A stretch of DNA of 64,000 bases from Collinsella aerofaciens. GTDB lineage: Bacteria > Actinomycetota > Coriobacteriia > Coriobacteriales > Coriobacteriaceae. The stretch's first letter is position 1; every line of letters begins with the position of its first letter. Positions 48,841 through 58,415 of the stretch are shown here, piece after piece. The stretch is from the NCBI RefSeq assembly GCF_015557435.1, contig NZ_JADNOH010000057.1, positions 1 to 64,000 of the forward strand. The letters are read 5' to 3'. A program made the position numbers and the translations under genes. The notes beneath the pieces are model-generated. The model saw nothing but the letters and a program-made list of their open reading frames with translations. It was not told where the DNA came from and searched no databases.

Positions 48841-51063
48841 ATGGAGAAGCATAAAGTGATCTGCCCGTACTGCGGCGCCGGTTGCCAGTTTAACCTCCTG
48901 GTCCAAAACGGCCAGGTCGTGGGCACCGAACCGCTCAACGGCATCACCAACCAGAGCGAGCTGTGTCTTAAGGGCATGAGCGGCTACGACTTCATCAACG
49001 ACACCAAGATCTTGACTCCTCGCGTACTGCACCCGATGATCCGTCGCACCAAGGGCGCGGATCTTGAGCGCGTAAGCTGGGACGAGGCACTGGATTTCAC
49101 CGCATCTAAGATGCAGGCCATAATTGACGAATATGGTCCTAACGCTGTCATGACCACCGGCTCTTCGCGAGGCGGCGGCAATGAGGCGAATTACGTCATG
49201 CAGAAGTTTACGCGTGCGTGCATCGGCACCCACAGCGTGGACAACTGCGCCCGTACTTGACACGGCCCTACTGTCCTCGGTCTGATGGACACGGTTGGTT
49301 CAGGTTGCATGTCATGCTCCATCCCCGGTATGGAGGATGCGGGCTGCATTTTCCTCTTCGGCTATAACCCTGCCGATTCGCACCCCATCGTCGCAAGGCG
49401 TATCGTGCGAGCCAAAGAAAAGGGTTGCAAGATCATCGTCGCCGACCCGCGCCATATCGAAACCGCGCGTATCGCCGATCTCTACCTTCCGATCAAGAAC
49501 GGTTGCAATGTTGCGTTCCTCAACGCCTTTGCCAACTGCTTGGTCAACGATGGCCTCTACGACAAGGAATTCGTCGCCGAGCACACGAACGGCTTTGACG
49601 AGTGGTGGGAGACCATCAAGAACTACACTCCCGAATCCGTACAGGACATCACGGGTGTCGAGCCCGCGTTGATCCACCAAGCTGCCGAGATGTACGCCAC
49701 GGCGAAGCCCTCTGCCATCATTGGCTGGGGCATGGGCGTATGCCAGCAGAAGCAGAACCTGAAGACGGTGCACACCATCGCCTCCATCGCCTGCGTTGCC
49801 GGCCAGATCGGCAAACCCAACTCCGGCCTCGCGCCCGTGCGTGGCCAGAATAACGTCCAGGGCTCCTGCGATATGGGCATGCTGCCCAACCTGTACCCTG
49901 GCTACCAGAAGGTCACCGACCCGGCAGTGCGTGCCAAGTTTGCCAAGGCTTGGGGCGTGCCCGAGGAAAAGCTCCCGCTCGAGGAGGGCTACAAGCTCAC
50001 CGACCTGGGCCACCTGGTCGACGAGGGCAAGGTGCACTGCTTCTACAACTACGGCGAGGACCCGGTGCAGACCGAGCCCGATTCGGCCGGAATGCGCAAG
50101 ACGCTCTCCGAGCTGGATCTGTTCATTTGCCAGGACATCTTTATGACGCAGACGACCATGCTCGCCGACGTCATCCTGCCTGCCACCTCTTGGGGCGAGC
50201 ACGAGGGTGTCTTTACCGCATCCGACCGTAGCTTCCAGCACTTTGACGCGGCCGTTCCGCCCAAGGGCGAGTGCCGCCACGACTGGGAGATCTTCGCGGA
50301 CCTGTCTACGCGCATGGGCTATCCCATGCACTACGACAACACCGAGCAGATCTGGAACGAGTGCATTAGCCTGTGCCCCAACTTTGTGGGCGCAACCTAC
50401 GAGAAGATGGCTCCCGAGGGCGGTTACGCCCAGTGGCCGGTCAAGAGCACCGATGTGAACGACCACGGTACGCCCGACATGTTCGCTGGTGGCAAGTTCA
50501 CCACCAAGGACGGTCGCGCCAACCTGATGGCGCACGACTGGGAGGCGCCCTCCGAGCTTCCCGACGATGAGTACCCGCTCATTCTGTGCACCGTCCGCGA
50601 GGTCGGCCACTACAGCTGCCGTTCGATGACCGGCAACTGCAAGACGCTGGCGCTGCTCGCCGACGAGCCCGGCTTTGTCCGCATGAATCCCGCGGACGCC
50701 CAGGCGCGCGGCATCAAGAACGGCGACATCGTCTCGATCCACAGCCGCCGCGGCCAGGTATACAGCCGCGCCGACGTGAGCGACCGTATCAACAAGGGCA
50801 CGGTCTATATGACCTACCAGTGGTGGATCGGCAAGTGCAACGAGCTGACCATTCACAAGGTCGACCCGGTCTCGCATACGCCCGAGGACAAGTTCTCTGC
50901 CTGCCAGGTCGACGCTATCGCCGACCAGGTCTGGGCTGAGGGCGAGGTCGAGCGTCAGTACACCGAGCTCAAGCAGGCTCTGGTGGACGCCGCCGCTCCT
51001 CAGGACGTTGAGCCCGGCGCCGCCAAGTTCGACGACGAGACGCACGTGAATCAAATCGTGTAG
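48841..51063 (+). CDS. fdhF: formate dehydrogenase H, selenocysteine-containing
   Basis: A 740-aa molybdopterin enzyme oxidising formate to CO2. The N-terminal [4Fe-4S] Cys are C8, C11, C15 and C42, as in E. coli FDH-H. Codon 140 is an in-frame TGA (49258-49260) in NCART-U-HGPTVLGL, exactly the position of the catalytic Sec in E. coli, followed by the essential His141. Downstream blocks include FLFGYNPADSHPIVARRI, GLAPVRGQNNVQGSCDMG and the C-terminal MGD-binding LTIHKVDPVSHTPE. A caller that stops at TGA would split the gene in two. The start follows AAAGGAAGGAGGGTGTC. Confidence 0.97.
49258..49300 (+). other. fdhF selenocysteine codon with SECIS hairpin
   Basis: Behind TGA, TGTCC (49272-49276) pairs with GGACA (49287-49291) around TCGGTCTGAT. 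The apical GGTCTG is the same as the SelB-binding loop of the E. coli fdhF SECIS, at a similar distance. Confidence 0.88.
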
Positions 51064-51084
51064 TCCCGTTCTCGTTGGCTTTTT

Positions 51085-51127
51085 GGGCCGGGCGTCCCGT
51101 ACGTTCGGGAGCCCGGCCCGTTATTTT
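51085..51127 (+). terminator. terminator-like hairpin inside the operon
   Basis: GGGCCGGGC (51085-51093) pairs with GCCCGGCCC (51111-51119); an inner TCCCG/CGGGA helix fills the loop, and GTTATTTT follows. It ends 14 bases before hyfA and could partially terminate, giving more fdhF than hydrogenase mRNA. Confidence 0.75.
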
Positions 51128-51141
51128 GAAAGGAAGTGGGG

Positions 51142-51759
51142 ATGAACCGCTTCATCGACATCAACCCGGAGAGGTGCATCGGCTGCGGAACATGCCAGTC
51201 CGCCTGTGCCGACGCCCACCGGATGCAGGGTCTTCAGGATACGCCGCGCCTGGCGCTCGTGAAGACCGGCGGTATTTCGGCCGCCCTTGCCTGCCACCAT
51301 TGCGAGGGTGCCCCCTGCGCCGAGGTCTGCCCGGTGAATGCCATCGAGCACGATGGCGACCGCATCCACGTCAAGGAGCAGGAGTGCATCGGGTGCAGGC
51401 TGTGCGCCATCGCGTGCCCCTTCGGTGCCATCCATCCCGATGGCACGTCTATCGCCGGTGTCGCAGGCATGTGCGACCCGACGCCTTCGTATCCTAAGTC
51501 CCTGAGCAGCCTGCTTACGTGGACTCCTGGCCAGTACACCTGCGCTGTCAAGTGCGACCTGTGCGCCTTCGATGCGGACGGCCCGCATTGTGTGGCGGCG
51601 TGCCCCACCAAGGCGCTGACCGTCATGGGCGGCGCGGCCGATCGCGAACTCGACGAGGCCAAGCGCCTGCGCTCGATTGAAAACGGTCCGGTCGTCGACG
51701 TTACCGCTGTGGCCCAGGGCCTGTCCGAGAAAGCAGAAGGGAGCGTAAACAATGGATAG
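51142..51759 (+). CDS. hyfA: hydrogenase-4 iron-sulfur subunit A
   Basis: A 205-aa polyferredoxin with CIGCGTCQSACADAH, CHHCEGAPCAEVCP, CIGCRLCAIACP and CDLCAFDADGPHCVAACP, four [4Fe-4S] sites. It links FdhF to the membrane hydrogenase, like HyfA/HycB. ATG 51142 follows GAAAGGAAGTGGGG (a GTG at 51136 is possible). It overlaps hyfB by eight bases. Confidence 0.9.
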   Translation: MNRFIDINPERCIGCGTCQSACADAHRMQGLQDTPRLALVKTGGISAALACHHCEGAPCAEVCPVNAIEHDGDRIHVKEQECIGCRLCAIACPFGAIHPDGTSIAGVAGMCDPTPSYPKSLSSLLTWTPGQYTCAVKCDLCAFDADGPHCVAACPTKALTVMGGAADRELDEAKRLRSIENGPVVDVTAVAQGLSEKAEGSVNNG

Positions 51760-53770
51760 CATGACGCTGTTTATCGCATCGCTTGCCGTCTCGTGCATCG
51801 GTGCGCTCGCCTCGGTTCTGCTGATCAAGGCCGATAACGCCGCCAAGACCGCCGGCTGCCTAATCGGCGCCGTCGCCGCGGTGCTTTCGTTTGTGGCCGG
51901 TATCCAGGCCGTGCTGGGCGATGTCACGTCGGTCGACACCATCGTGTTCTTCCCGTTTGCCCATTTCCAGCTGCTGCTCAATCAGCTGTCCGGCCTGTTC
52001 GTGGCGCTCATCTCGGTGCTCGCGTTTGCCGGTTCGATCTACGGTCTCAACTATTTTGATGAGTACCCGGGCAAAAAGGGCCGCGCCGGATTCTTCTTTA
52101 ACACCTTCGTGGCGTCCATGATGCTCGTCATCACCGCCGACAACGTGTTTTGGTTCCTGGTCGCCTTTGAGCTCATGTCGCTGACCTCGTACTTCCTCGT
52201 CGTGATCGAGGAGAACGAGAATTCCATCCACGGCGGTTGGCTCTACTTTGTGATCGCGCACGTCGGCTTTGTGCTCATCATGGCGAGCTTCCTCACCATG
52301 ACCAACTTCGCCGGTGGCTCGTTTGCCTTTGCGGATTTCCGCGCCACGCAGTTTAGCCCCGCGGTCGCATCCGTGTGCTTCGTGCTCGCCTTCTTTGGCT
52401 TTGGCGCCAAGGCCGGTATCATCCCGCTGCACGGCTGGCTGCCTAAGGCACATCCCGAGGCGCCGTCCAACGTGTCGGCCCTCATGTCCGGCGGCATGAT
52501 CAAGATTGGTATCTTCGGCATTCTCAAAGTGGGCCTCGACCTGCTCTCCGCTTCGGGCGTTCAGGTTTGGTGGGGCCTTATGGTCATGGTCTTCGGTGCG
52601 ATCTCGTCGGTTCTCGGCGTGGCCTTCGCCCTGCAGGAGCATGACATCAAGCGCCTGCTGGCCTATCACTCCGTCGAGAACATCGGCATCATTCTGCTCG
52701 GCGTCGGTGCCTCCATGGCCGCCATGGCGCTCAACTCGGTCGGTATCGCCGTCCTGGCTCTGATGGCCGCCCTCTACCACACGTTTAACCACGCGATGTT
52801 TAAGGGCGAGCTGTTCTTGGGCGCCGGTGCGCTGCTGTACTCTACGGGTACGCGCAATATGGAGAAGATGGGCGGCCTGTTCCGTCGTATGCCGGCAACG
52901 GCCATCTGCTTCCTCGTTGGCGCGCTTGCCATCTCGGCCATCCCGCCCTTCAACGGCTTTGTGTCCGAGTGGTTTACCTACCAGTCGCTCTTTAACGCCG
53001 CCATGCAGGGCGACAAGGCCGTCATGATCGTGGCCGTGTTCGCTGCCGTCGCGCTTGCCATTACCGGCGCACTGGCTGTCACGTGCTTTGTCAAGGCCTA
53101 TGGCGTCTCCTTTGCCTCCGCGCCTCGCTCCGAGGCCGCGGCAAATGCCAAGGAGGTTCCCGCCCCCATGGTGTTTGCGCAGGGTCTGCTCGCGGCCATC
53201 TGCGTCGTTCTGGGCATTGGCGCTCCCGTGATCGCGCCCGTGCTGGTCGATGTCGCCGCGTCCGTGCTGCATCCGTACGGTGGCGTGTTTGCCGCCGAGG
53301 GCATGGAGCTCATGAACCAGTACTCCGGCGCTGCCACCTCCACGCCCGCGATCGCCATTGCGCTCGTGGTGCTCGTCGGCCTTGCCTGCGGTTATCGCAA
53401 GCTCAAGACCGTCGGCAAGGTGCAGAAGTCCCAGCCGTGGGCATGCGGCTATGCTCCCAACGAGCATATGCCCGTCATGGCCACGACCTTTGCCTCCGAG
53501 GTGTCCTGGTTTATGCAGCCGCTCTACACGCTGCGCGACCGCTGCACGGCCGTCTGCTGGTCCATCGCGCACTTCTTCCAGAAGCTCACCGGTGTGGCCG
53601 AGGCTGTGGAGCCCGTACCCGACAAGGTTCTCGTCGATGCCCCGCATAAGGGTGTCGAGAAGCTCGCCGACCTCGCGACTAAGCTCGAGGGCGGCAACTA
53701 CAGCATCTATATCTGCTATATCGTCGCGGCACTCGTGGTGTTCCTCGTGCTCGCCGTGCAAATGGGTTAA
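51752..53770 (+). CDS. hyfB: hydrogenase-4 membrane subunit B (proton-pump-like)
   Basis: A 672-aa membrane protein of the Nqo12-14/MrpA family with about 15 helices. NVFWFLVAFELMSLTSYFLV, HGWLPKAHPEAPSNVSALMSGGMIKIG and LLAYHSVENIGIILLG are conserved antiporter-like elements with Lys/His for proton transfer. A longer polar C-terminus (from about 560) matches HyfB/HycC. It begins inside the end of hyfA. Confidence 0.94.
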   Translation: MDSMTLFIASLAVSCIGALASVLLIKADNAAKTAGCLIGAVAAVLSFVAGIQAVLGDVTSVDTIVFFPFAHFQLLLNQLSGLFVALISVLAFAGSIYGLNYFDEYPGKKGRAGFFFNTFVASMMLVITADNVFWFLVAFELMSLTSYFLVVIEENENSIHGGWLYFVIAHVGFVLIMASFLTMTNFAGGSFAFADFRATQFSPAVASVCFVLAFFGFGAKAGIIPLHGWLPKAHPEAPSNVSALMSGGMIKIGIFGILKVGLDLLSASGVQVWWGLMVMVFGAISSVLGVAFALQEHDIKRLLAYHSVENIGIILLGVGASMAAMALNSVGIAVLALMAALYHTFNHAMFKGELFLGAGALLYSTGTRNMEKMGGLFRRMPATAICFLVGALAISAIPPFNGFVSEWFTYQSLFNAAMQGDKAVMIVAVFAAVALAITGALAVTCFVKAYGVSFASAPRSEAAANAKEVPAPMVFAQGLLAAICVVLGIGAPVIAPVLVDVAASVLHPYGGVFAAEGMELMNQYSGAATSTPAIAIALVVLVGLACGYRKLKTVGKVQKSQPWACGYAPNEHMPVMATTFASEVSWFMQPLYTLRDRCTAVCWSIAHFFQKLTGVAEAVEPVPDKVLVDAPHKGVEKLADLATKLEGGNYSIYICYIVAALVVFLVLAVQMG

Positions 53771-53782
53771 GGAGGGGAGAGC

Positions 53783-54709
53783 ATGAACAACATCGTACTT
53801 GCCGTTCTGCAGGGCGTGGTCGTCATGGCCGTCGCGCCGTTCTTCTCCGGTCTCGGCCGCGTGATCCGCGCCAAGATGCACAACCGTCGCGGCCCCAGCA
53901 TCATGCAGGACTACCGCGACCTGGCCAAGCTCTTTGCGCGCCCCGAGTCCCAGAGCGAGGACGCGAGCTTTGCGCTGCGCATTATGCCTCCGCTGTTCTT
54001 CGCCGTCGCCTTTATGCTCGCGATGGGCCTGCCGCTCTTTACGGCACAAAGCCCCATCCCGGTCTTTGGTGACGCCATCACCATCATGTACAGCCTGGCG
54101 CTCGCGCGCTTCTTCTTCGCCCTCTGCGGTGTGGATTCGTCCAACGCCTACGCCGGTATCGGCGGCGTTCGCGAGCTGCTTATGAGCGTGCTCATCGAGC
54201 CGTCCATGCTGCTGGCGCTGTTTGCCGCCGCCCTGGTGTGTGGCTCCACCGACATCGCCACTATGGGTCAGCACATCATGACGGGCGCCGTCGACGCGCC
54301 GGTCGCCGTGATCCTCGCCGGCATCGCCTTTGCGATCGCCTGCTACATGGAACTCGGCAAGCTGCCGTTTGATCAGGCCGAGGCCGAGCAGGAGCTTCAG
54401 GAAGGTCCGCTCGCCGAGCTTTCCGGCCCGTCGCTCGCCATGGCCAAGCTCGCCATGTCCATGAAACAGGTCCTGGTCGTCGCTTGGTTCTGCGCAATCT
54501 TCATCCCTTGGGGCGAGCCCGCGACCGTGGGCACCGCCGCCGTTCTGGGTGCCGTCATCTTCCTGGTGAAGTGCCTTATCGACTTTGTCGTATGCGGCGT
54601 GATCGAGAACTCCTGCTCGCGCTCGCGTTTTAAGGTACTCGGTAATCAGACCTGGGCTGTCGTGGGCATCGCCGTTCTGGCGTTTGTCTTCGTGGTCGTC
54701 GGCGTGTAG
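53783..54709 (+). CDS. hyfC: hydrogenase-4 membrane subunit C (NuoH-like)
   Basis: A 308-aa NuoH/HycD-type protein with about eight helices. GLGRVIRAKMHNRRGPSIMQDYRDLAKLF near the start and CYMELGKLPFDQAEAEQELQ match the loops that connect the membrane arm to the hydrogenase module. It begins 13 bases after hyfB behind AAGGAGGGGAGAGC. Confidence 0.94.
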   Translation: MNNIVLAVLQGVVVMAVAPFFSGLGRVIRAKMHNRRGPSIMQDYRDLAKLFARPESQSEDASFALRIMPPLFFAVAFMLAMGLPLFTAQSPIPVFGDAITIMYSLALARFFFALCGVDSSNAYAGIGGVRELLMSVLIEPSMLLALFAAALVCGSTDIATMGQHIMTGAVDAPVAVILAGIAFAIACYMELGKLPFDQAEAEQELQEGPLAELSGPSLAMAKLAMSMKQVLVVAWFCAIFIPWGEPATVGTAAVLGAVIFLVKCLIDFVVCGVIENSCSRSRFKVLGNQTWAVVGIAVLAFVFVVVGV

Positions 54710-54724
54710 GAGAAGGGAGAAACA

Positions 54725-56182
54725 ATGTCATTTGCAGTCAGTCTGTCCCTTCTCGGCTTGGTCGCTATCGCGGCCCCGATGGTGGCCTCGGTGCTCGTCG
54801 CCCTGTTCCCCCGTCCGTACGCCAAGTGGTTCAGCGTTTTGGGTGCCGCCGTCTCGACGGTCTGCACCATCGCCCTCGCCGCGAATTTCGCTGGCGCCGG
54901 CATGCCCGACACGCAGGTCCCCCTGATCTCGTTTGGGCAGACCCTCGTCATGGGATTCACCTTCGATCGCATGAGCACGCTGCTCGCGCCCGCCTTTGTG
55001 GGTATCGGCCTGCTTGTCGTGATCTATTCGATCCCCTATATGAGCGAGAACAACCGTGAGCATCCCGACGCGCCGCGTCGTCGCTTCTACGCGTACCTCG
55101 CGACCTTCATCGGCGCCATGGCCGGCCTCGTGTACAGCTCGACCCTTTTGGGCCAGCTCGTGTTCTTTGAGATCACGGGCGCGTGCTCTTGGGGCCTCAT
55201 TAGCTACTACATGACGCCTACGGCCAAGAAGGCCGGCATGAAGGCCCTGATCATCACGCATATCGGTGCGCTCGGCCTGTATCTGGGCGCTGCCATCGTG
55301 TTTGCCCACACCGGCACCTTCGCCATTACCGCGATTGCCGGCCTCGATGCCAAGCTCAAGGCTATCGTCCTTTTGCTCGTGCTGTTTGCGGCCTGGGCCA
55401 AGTCCGCACAGGTTCCCATGTACATGTGGCTGCCTTCGGCCATGGAGGCACCGACGCCTGTTTCGGCCTACCTGCATGGTGCCTCGATGGTTAAGGTCGG
55501 CGTGTGCGTGTTCGCGCGTGCACTCGTCTCTGCCGGCGAGATTCCCGAGATCGTGGGCTGGGTCGCCATTATCGACGCCATGGTCACCATGCTCTTTGGT
55601 TTCCTTATGTACCTGCCGCAAAAGGACATGAAGCGTCTGCTGGCCTTCTCCACGATCGCCCAGCTCTCCTATGTGTTCTTTGGTCTGGGCCTTTCGGTCT
55701 TTGGCAGCCAGCTGGCCTTTGATGGCGCCGTGTGCCACATCTTTAACCACGCTTTCGCCAAGACGCTGTTCTTCCTGATCGCCGGTTCGTTCTCCTTCAC
55801 GCTCGGCACGCGTATGCTGCCCAAGCTTCGCGGCATCGTAAAGAAGTACCCGATCTCGGGCGTGGGCTTTGGTGTCGCCGCGCTCGCCATTGCCGGCGTG
55901 CCGCCCATGAACACGTTCTTCTCGAAGTTCCAGATCATCGCCGGCGGCTTCTCTGTTGGTGCCGGCAACGTTGCGATCCTGGTGCTCGTGTGCATCATGG
56001 TTGCCGAGACCGTCGCCACCTTCGCCTGGTTCCTCAAGTGGATGGGCTATTGCCTGCCCGGCGAGCCGAGCGAGGAAGTCGCCGCTGGTGCACCGCTCCC
56101 CAAGGCAATGGCATTCGTGTTCATCGTACTCATCATCATGGTCATCGTCAGCGGCCCGCTTTCGGCCAGCTGGATCGGTTAG
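54725..56182 (+). CDS. hyfD: hydrogenase-4 membrane subunit D (NuoL/M/N-like)
   Basis: A 485-aa antiporter-like membrane protein with about 14 helices. MYMWLPSAMEAPTPVSAYLH and LLAFSTIAQLSYVFFGLGLS are the conserved proton-channel segments. Having this third NuoL/M/N-like protein (with HyfB and HyfF) marks the cluster as Hyf-type (FHL-2-like) rather than Hyc-type. Confidence 0.92.
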   Translation: MSFAVSLSLLGLVAIAAPMVASVLVALFPRPYAKWFSVLGAAVSTVCTIALAANFAGAGMPDTQVPLISFGQTLVMGFTFDRMSTLLAPAFVGIGLLVVIYSIPYMSENNREHPDAPRRRFYAYLATFIGAMAGLVYSSTLLGQLVFFEITGACSWGLISYYMTPTAKKAGMKALIITHIGALGLYLGAAIVFAHTGTFAITAIAGLDAKLKAIVLLLVLFAAWAKSAQVPMYMWLPSAMEAPTPVSAYLHGASMVKVGVCVFARALVSAGEIPEIVGWVAIIDAMVTMLFGFLMYLPQKDMKRLLAFSTIAQLSYVFFGLGLSVFGSQLAFDGAVCHIFNHAFAKTLFFLIAGSFSFTLGTRMLPKLRGIVKKYPISGVGFGVAALAIAGVPPMNTFFSKFQIIAGGFSVGAGNVAILVLVCIMVAETVATFAWFLKWMGYCLPGEPSEEVAAGAPLPKAMAFVFIVLIIMVIVSGPLSASWIG

Positions 56183-56195
56183 GAGGTAGAACGAC

Positions 56196-56849
56196 ATGGG
56201 TTATTCGATCGTCAACATCCTTGGCGGCCTTCTGATCGTCACGTCCACCATGGTGGTCGTCTCAAAGAACATCAAGCACGCCATCAGCTGGTATGCGGTG
56301 CAGTCGCTGGTGCTTGTGGGGTTGCTCGCCACGCTCGGTGCCACTACCGGTGCGCAGGAGCTGCTTATGTGGGCCGGATCCGCCTTTATCACCAAGGTCG
56401 TCCTGGTCCCTTACATCCTCAACCGCGCATACAAGAAGATGGGCGAGCCGAGCGACGCATCGCTCAAGGCCGGCCTTAAGCCCGCGTGGGCCATCTGCAT
56501 CATCGCCGTCGAGGTCGCGATTTGCTTTGCCGTCGTGACGCAGATCAGCCTGCCCACGGCCGAGGTCGCAACGCCTGCGCTCGCTATTAGCTTCGCTCAC
56601 TTCTTTGTGGGCCTCACCTGCATCATCTCGCAGCGCAACATCATGAAGCAGATCTTTGGATACTGCCTCATGGAAAACGGCAGCCACGTGACGCTCGCGC
56701 TTTTGGCCCCCACCGCTCCCGAGATCATCGAGATCGGTATCGCCACCGACGCCATCTTTGCCGTCATCATCATGTCCATCGTCGTGCGTCGCATTTGGGA
56801 CGACTCCCACTCGCTCGATGCGCGCGACCTGTCCGAGCTGAGGGGGTAG
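56196..56849 (+). CDS. hyfE: hydrogenase-4 membrane subunit E
   Basis: A 217-aa membrane protein with six or seven helices, including a NuoK-like part (ISQRNIMKQIFGYCLMENGSHV). Size and position between hyfD and hyfF match HyfE. The start follows TTAGGAGGTAGAACGAC, 13 bases after hyfD. Confidence 0.92.
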   Translation: MGYSIVNILGGLLIVTSTMVVVSKNIKHAISWYAVQSLVLVGLLATLGATTGAQELLMWAGSAFITKVVLVPYILNRAYKKMGEPSDASLKAGLKPAWAICIIAVEVAICFAVVTQISLPTAEVATPALAISFAHFFVGLTCIISQRNIMKQIFGYCLMENGSHVTLALLAPTAPEIIEIGIATDAIFAVIIMSIVVRRIWDDSHSLDARDLSELRG

Positions 56850-56852
56850 TCC

Positions 56853-58412
56853 ATGGAAACGTTGATTCTCGCCCTGCTCGCGACTCCTTTGGTGTTCTCG
56901 CTGATCATGGCATTTTTGCCCAAGAACACGTCCTATAACGTGTTTGCCGGTCTCAACCTGGTCTCCGTCGCAGCCGTCCTGGTGCTGTCGATTATGACGG
57001 CCGGTGACGTCCTTATGAGCGGCGACACCGCGAGCGCTCTTGGCCTGTGGTTTCACCTCGATTCGCTGGGCGCCATCTTTGTGCTGCTCATCGGCTTTAT
57101 CGGTTTTCTTACGGGGCTGTTCTCGCTGCCCTATGTAAAGGCCGATATCGAGGAGGGCTCCATGCCCGCCGAGCGCGCCAAGCAGTATTTTGCGCTGTTT
57201 AGCCTGTTCGTGTTCACCATGCTGCTCGCGTGCCTGTCCAACAACATGATCCTCACGTGGGCCGCCGTGGAGGCAACCACGCTTTCCACCGTGTTCCTCG
57301 TGGGTATCTACAAGAACAAGACGGCCCTCGAGGCTTCTTGGAAGTATGCGATGGTCTGCACCGCCGGCGTGGCCTTTGGCCTGTTCGGTACGCTGCTGAT
57401 CTACGCCAACGCCGCCGACGTGATTCCCAACGCCCACGAGGCCGCATTCCTGTCGTGCGTGCTGCCGTATGCCGACCAGTTCGACCCGACGCTCATGCGC
57501 CTCGCCTTTGCGTTTATCGTGATCGGCTTTGGCACCAAGGCCGGCCTGTTCCCCATGCACACTTGGCTGCCCGATGCCCACTCCCAGGCCCCGAGCCCTG
57601 TTTCGGCCCTGCTCTCGGGCGTGCTGCTTAAGTGCGCCATGCTTGTGATCATGCGCTTCTACGGCTTTACCATCCAGGCCGTGGGCGCCGAGTATCCGCA
57701 ACTTTTGCTGCTGATCGTCGGCACGCTGTCCATTTTGGTGGCGGCACTTTCGATGTTTCGCCAGGACGACCTCAAGCGCCGCTTTGCGTACTCGTCTGTG
57801 GAGAACGTGGGCGTTATCGCCCTGTGCCTGGGTATCGGTGGCCCGCTGGGTATCGCCGCGGCCCTGCTGCACTGCGTGTTCCACGGCTTTACCAAGACGC
57901 TTGCCTTCTGCGTGTCCGGCAACATCCAGCACGCCTTTGGCACGCGTAGCCTGGCTAAGATTCAGGGTGTCGTCGAGGTTGCCCCCGCAACCGCCGCGCT
58001 CGCCATCCTGGCGCTGCTCGGTCTTGGTGCCTTCCCGCCCTTTGGCATGTTTATCTCCGAGTTCCTGACTTTTGTCGCCGGTGTCACTGCCGGTCCCATG
58101 TGGCTGGTCGTCGTGGTCGCCCTCGGTCTTACCGTGGCCATCTCCGCGCTCACCCGCATCGCACTCAAGTCGGTGTTCGGCCATGCGCCCCAGGGCATGG
58201 GCAAGCATGAGGCCCCGGCGCTCATGCTTATCCCCGAAATCATCCTGGCCGTCATGATCTTGTGGTTTGGCATCGCCACCCCGCTGCCTCTCGTGCACGG
58301 TGTGGAGACCGCGACCGGCATCGTGCTCGAGCAGAGCACCGAGGAACTTCACGCGACGCCGATGTACCGCGCTGTGTTCGGTACCGAGACCGCTCAGAGC
58401 GAGGTGGAGTAA
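56853..58412 (+). CDS. hyfF: hydrogenase-4 membrane subunit F (NuoL/M/N-like)
   Basis: A 519-aa antiporter-like subunit with about 14 helices. ILTWAAVEATTLSTVFLVGI, FPMHTWLPDAHSQAPSPVSA and RFAYSSVENVGVIALCLGIG are characteristic. It starts three bases after hyfE, suggesting coupled translation. Confidence 0.93.
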   Translation: METLILALLATPLVFSLIMAFLPKNTSYNVFAGLNLVSVAAVLVLSIMTAGDVLMSGDTASALGLWFHLDSLGAIFVLLIGFIGFLTGLFSLPYVKADIEEGSMPAERAKQYFALFSLFVFTMLLACLSNNMILTWAAVEATTLSTVFLVGIYKNKTALEASWKYAMVCTAGVAFGLFGTLLIYANAADVIPNAHEAAFLSCVLPYADQFDPTLMRLAFAFIVIGFGTKAGLFPMHTWLPDAHSQAPSPVSALLSGVLLKCAMLVIMRFYGFTIQAVGAEYPQLLLLIVGTLSILVAALSMFRQDDLKRRFAYSSVENVGVIALCLGIGGPLGIAAALLHCVFHGFTKTLAFCVSGNIQHAFGTRSLAKIQGVVEVAPATAALAILALLGLGAFPPFGMFISEFLTFVAGVTAGPMWLVVVVALGLTVAISALTRIALKSVFGHAPQGMGKHEAPALMLIPEIILAVMILWFGIATPLPLVHGVETATGIVLEQSTEELHATPMYRAVFGTETAQSEVE

Positions 58413-58415
58413 CGA

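Noticed and set aside
51860-54274. An 804-codon minus-strand frame opposite hyfB/hyfC
   Set aside because: Same reasoning: His/Gly/Asp-rich shadow with no recognisable motif and no ribosome site.
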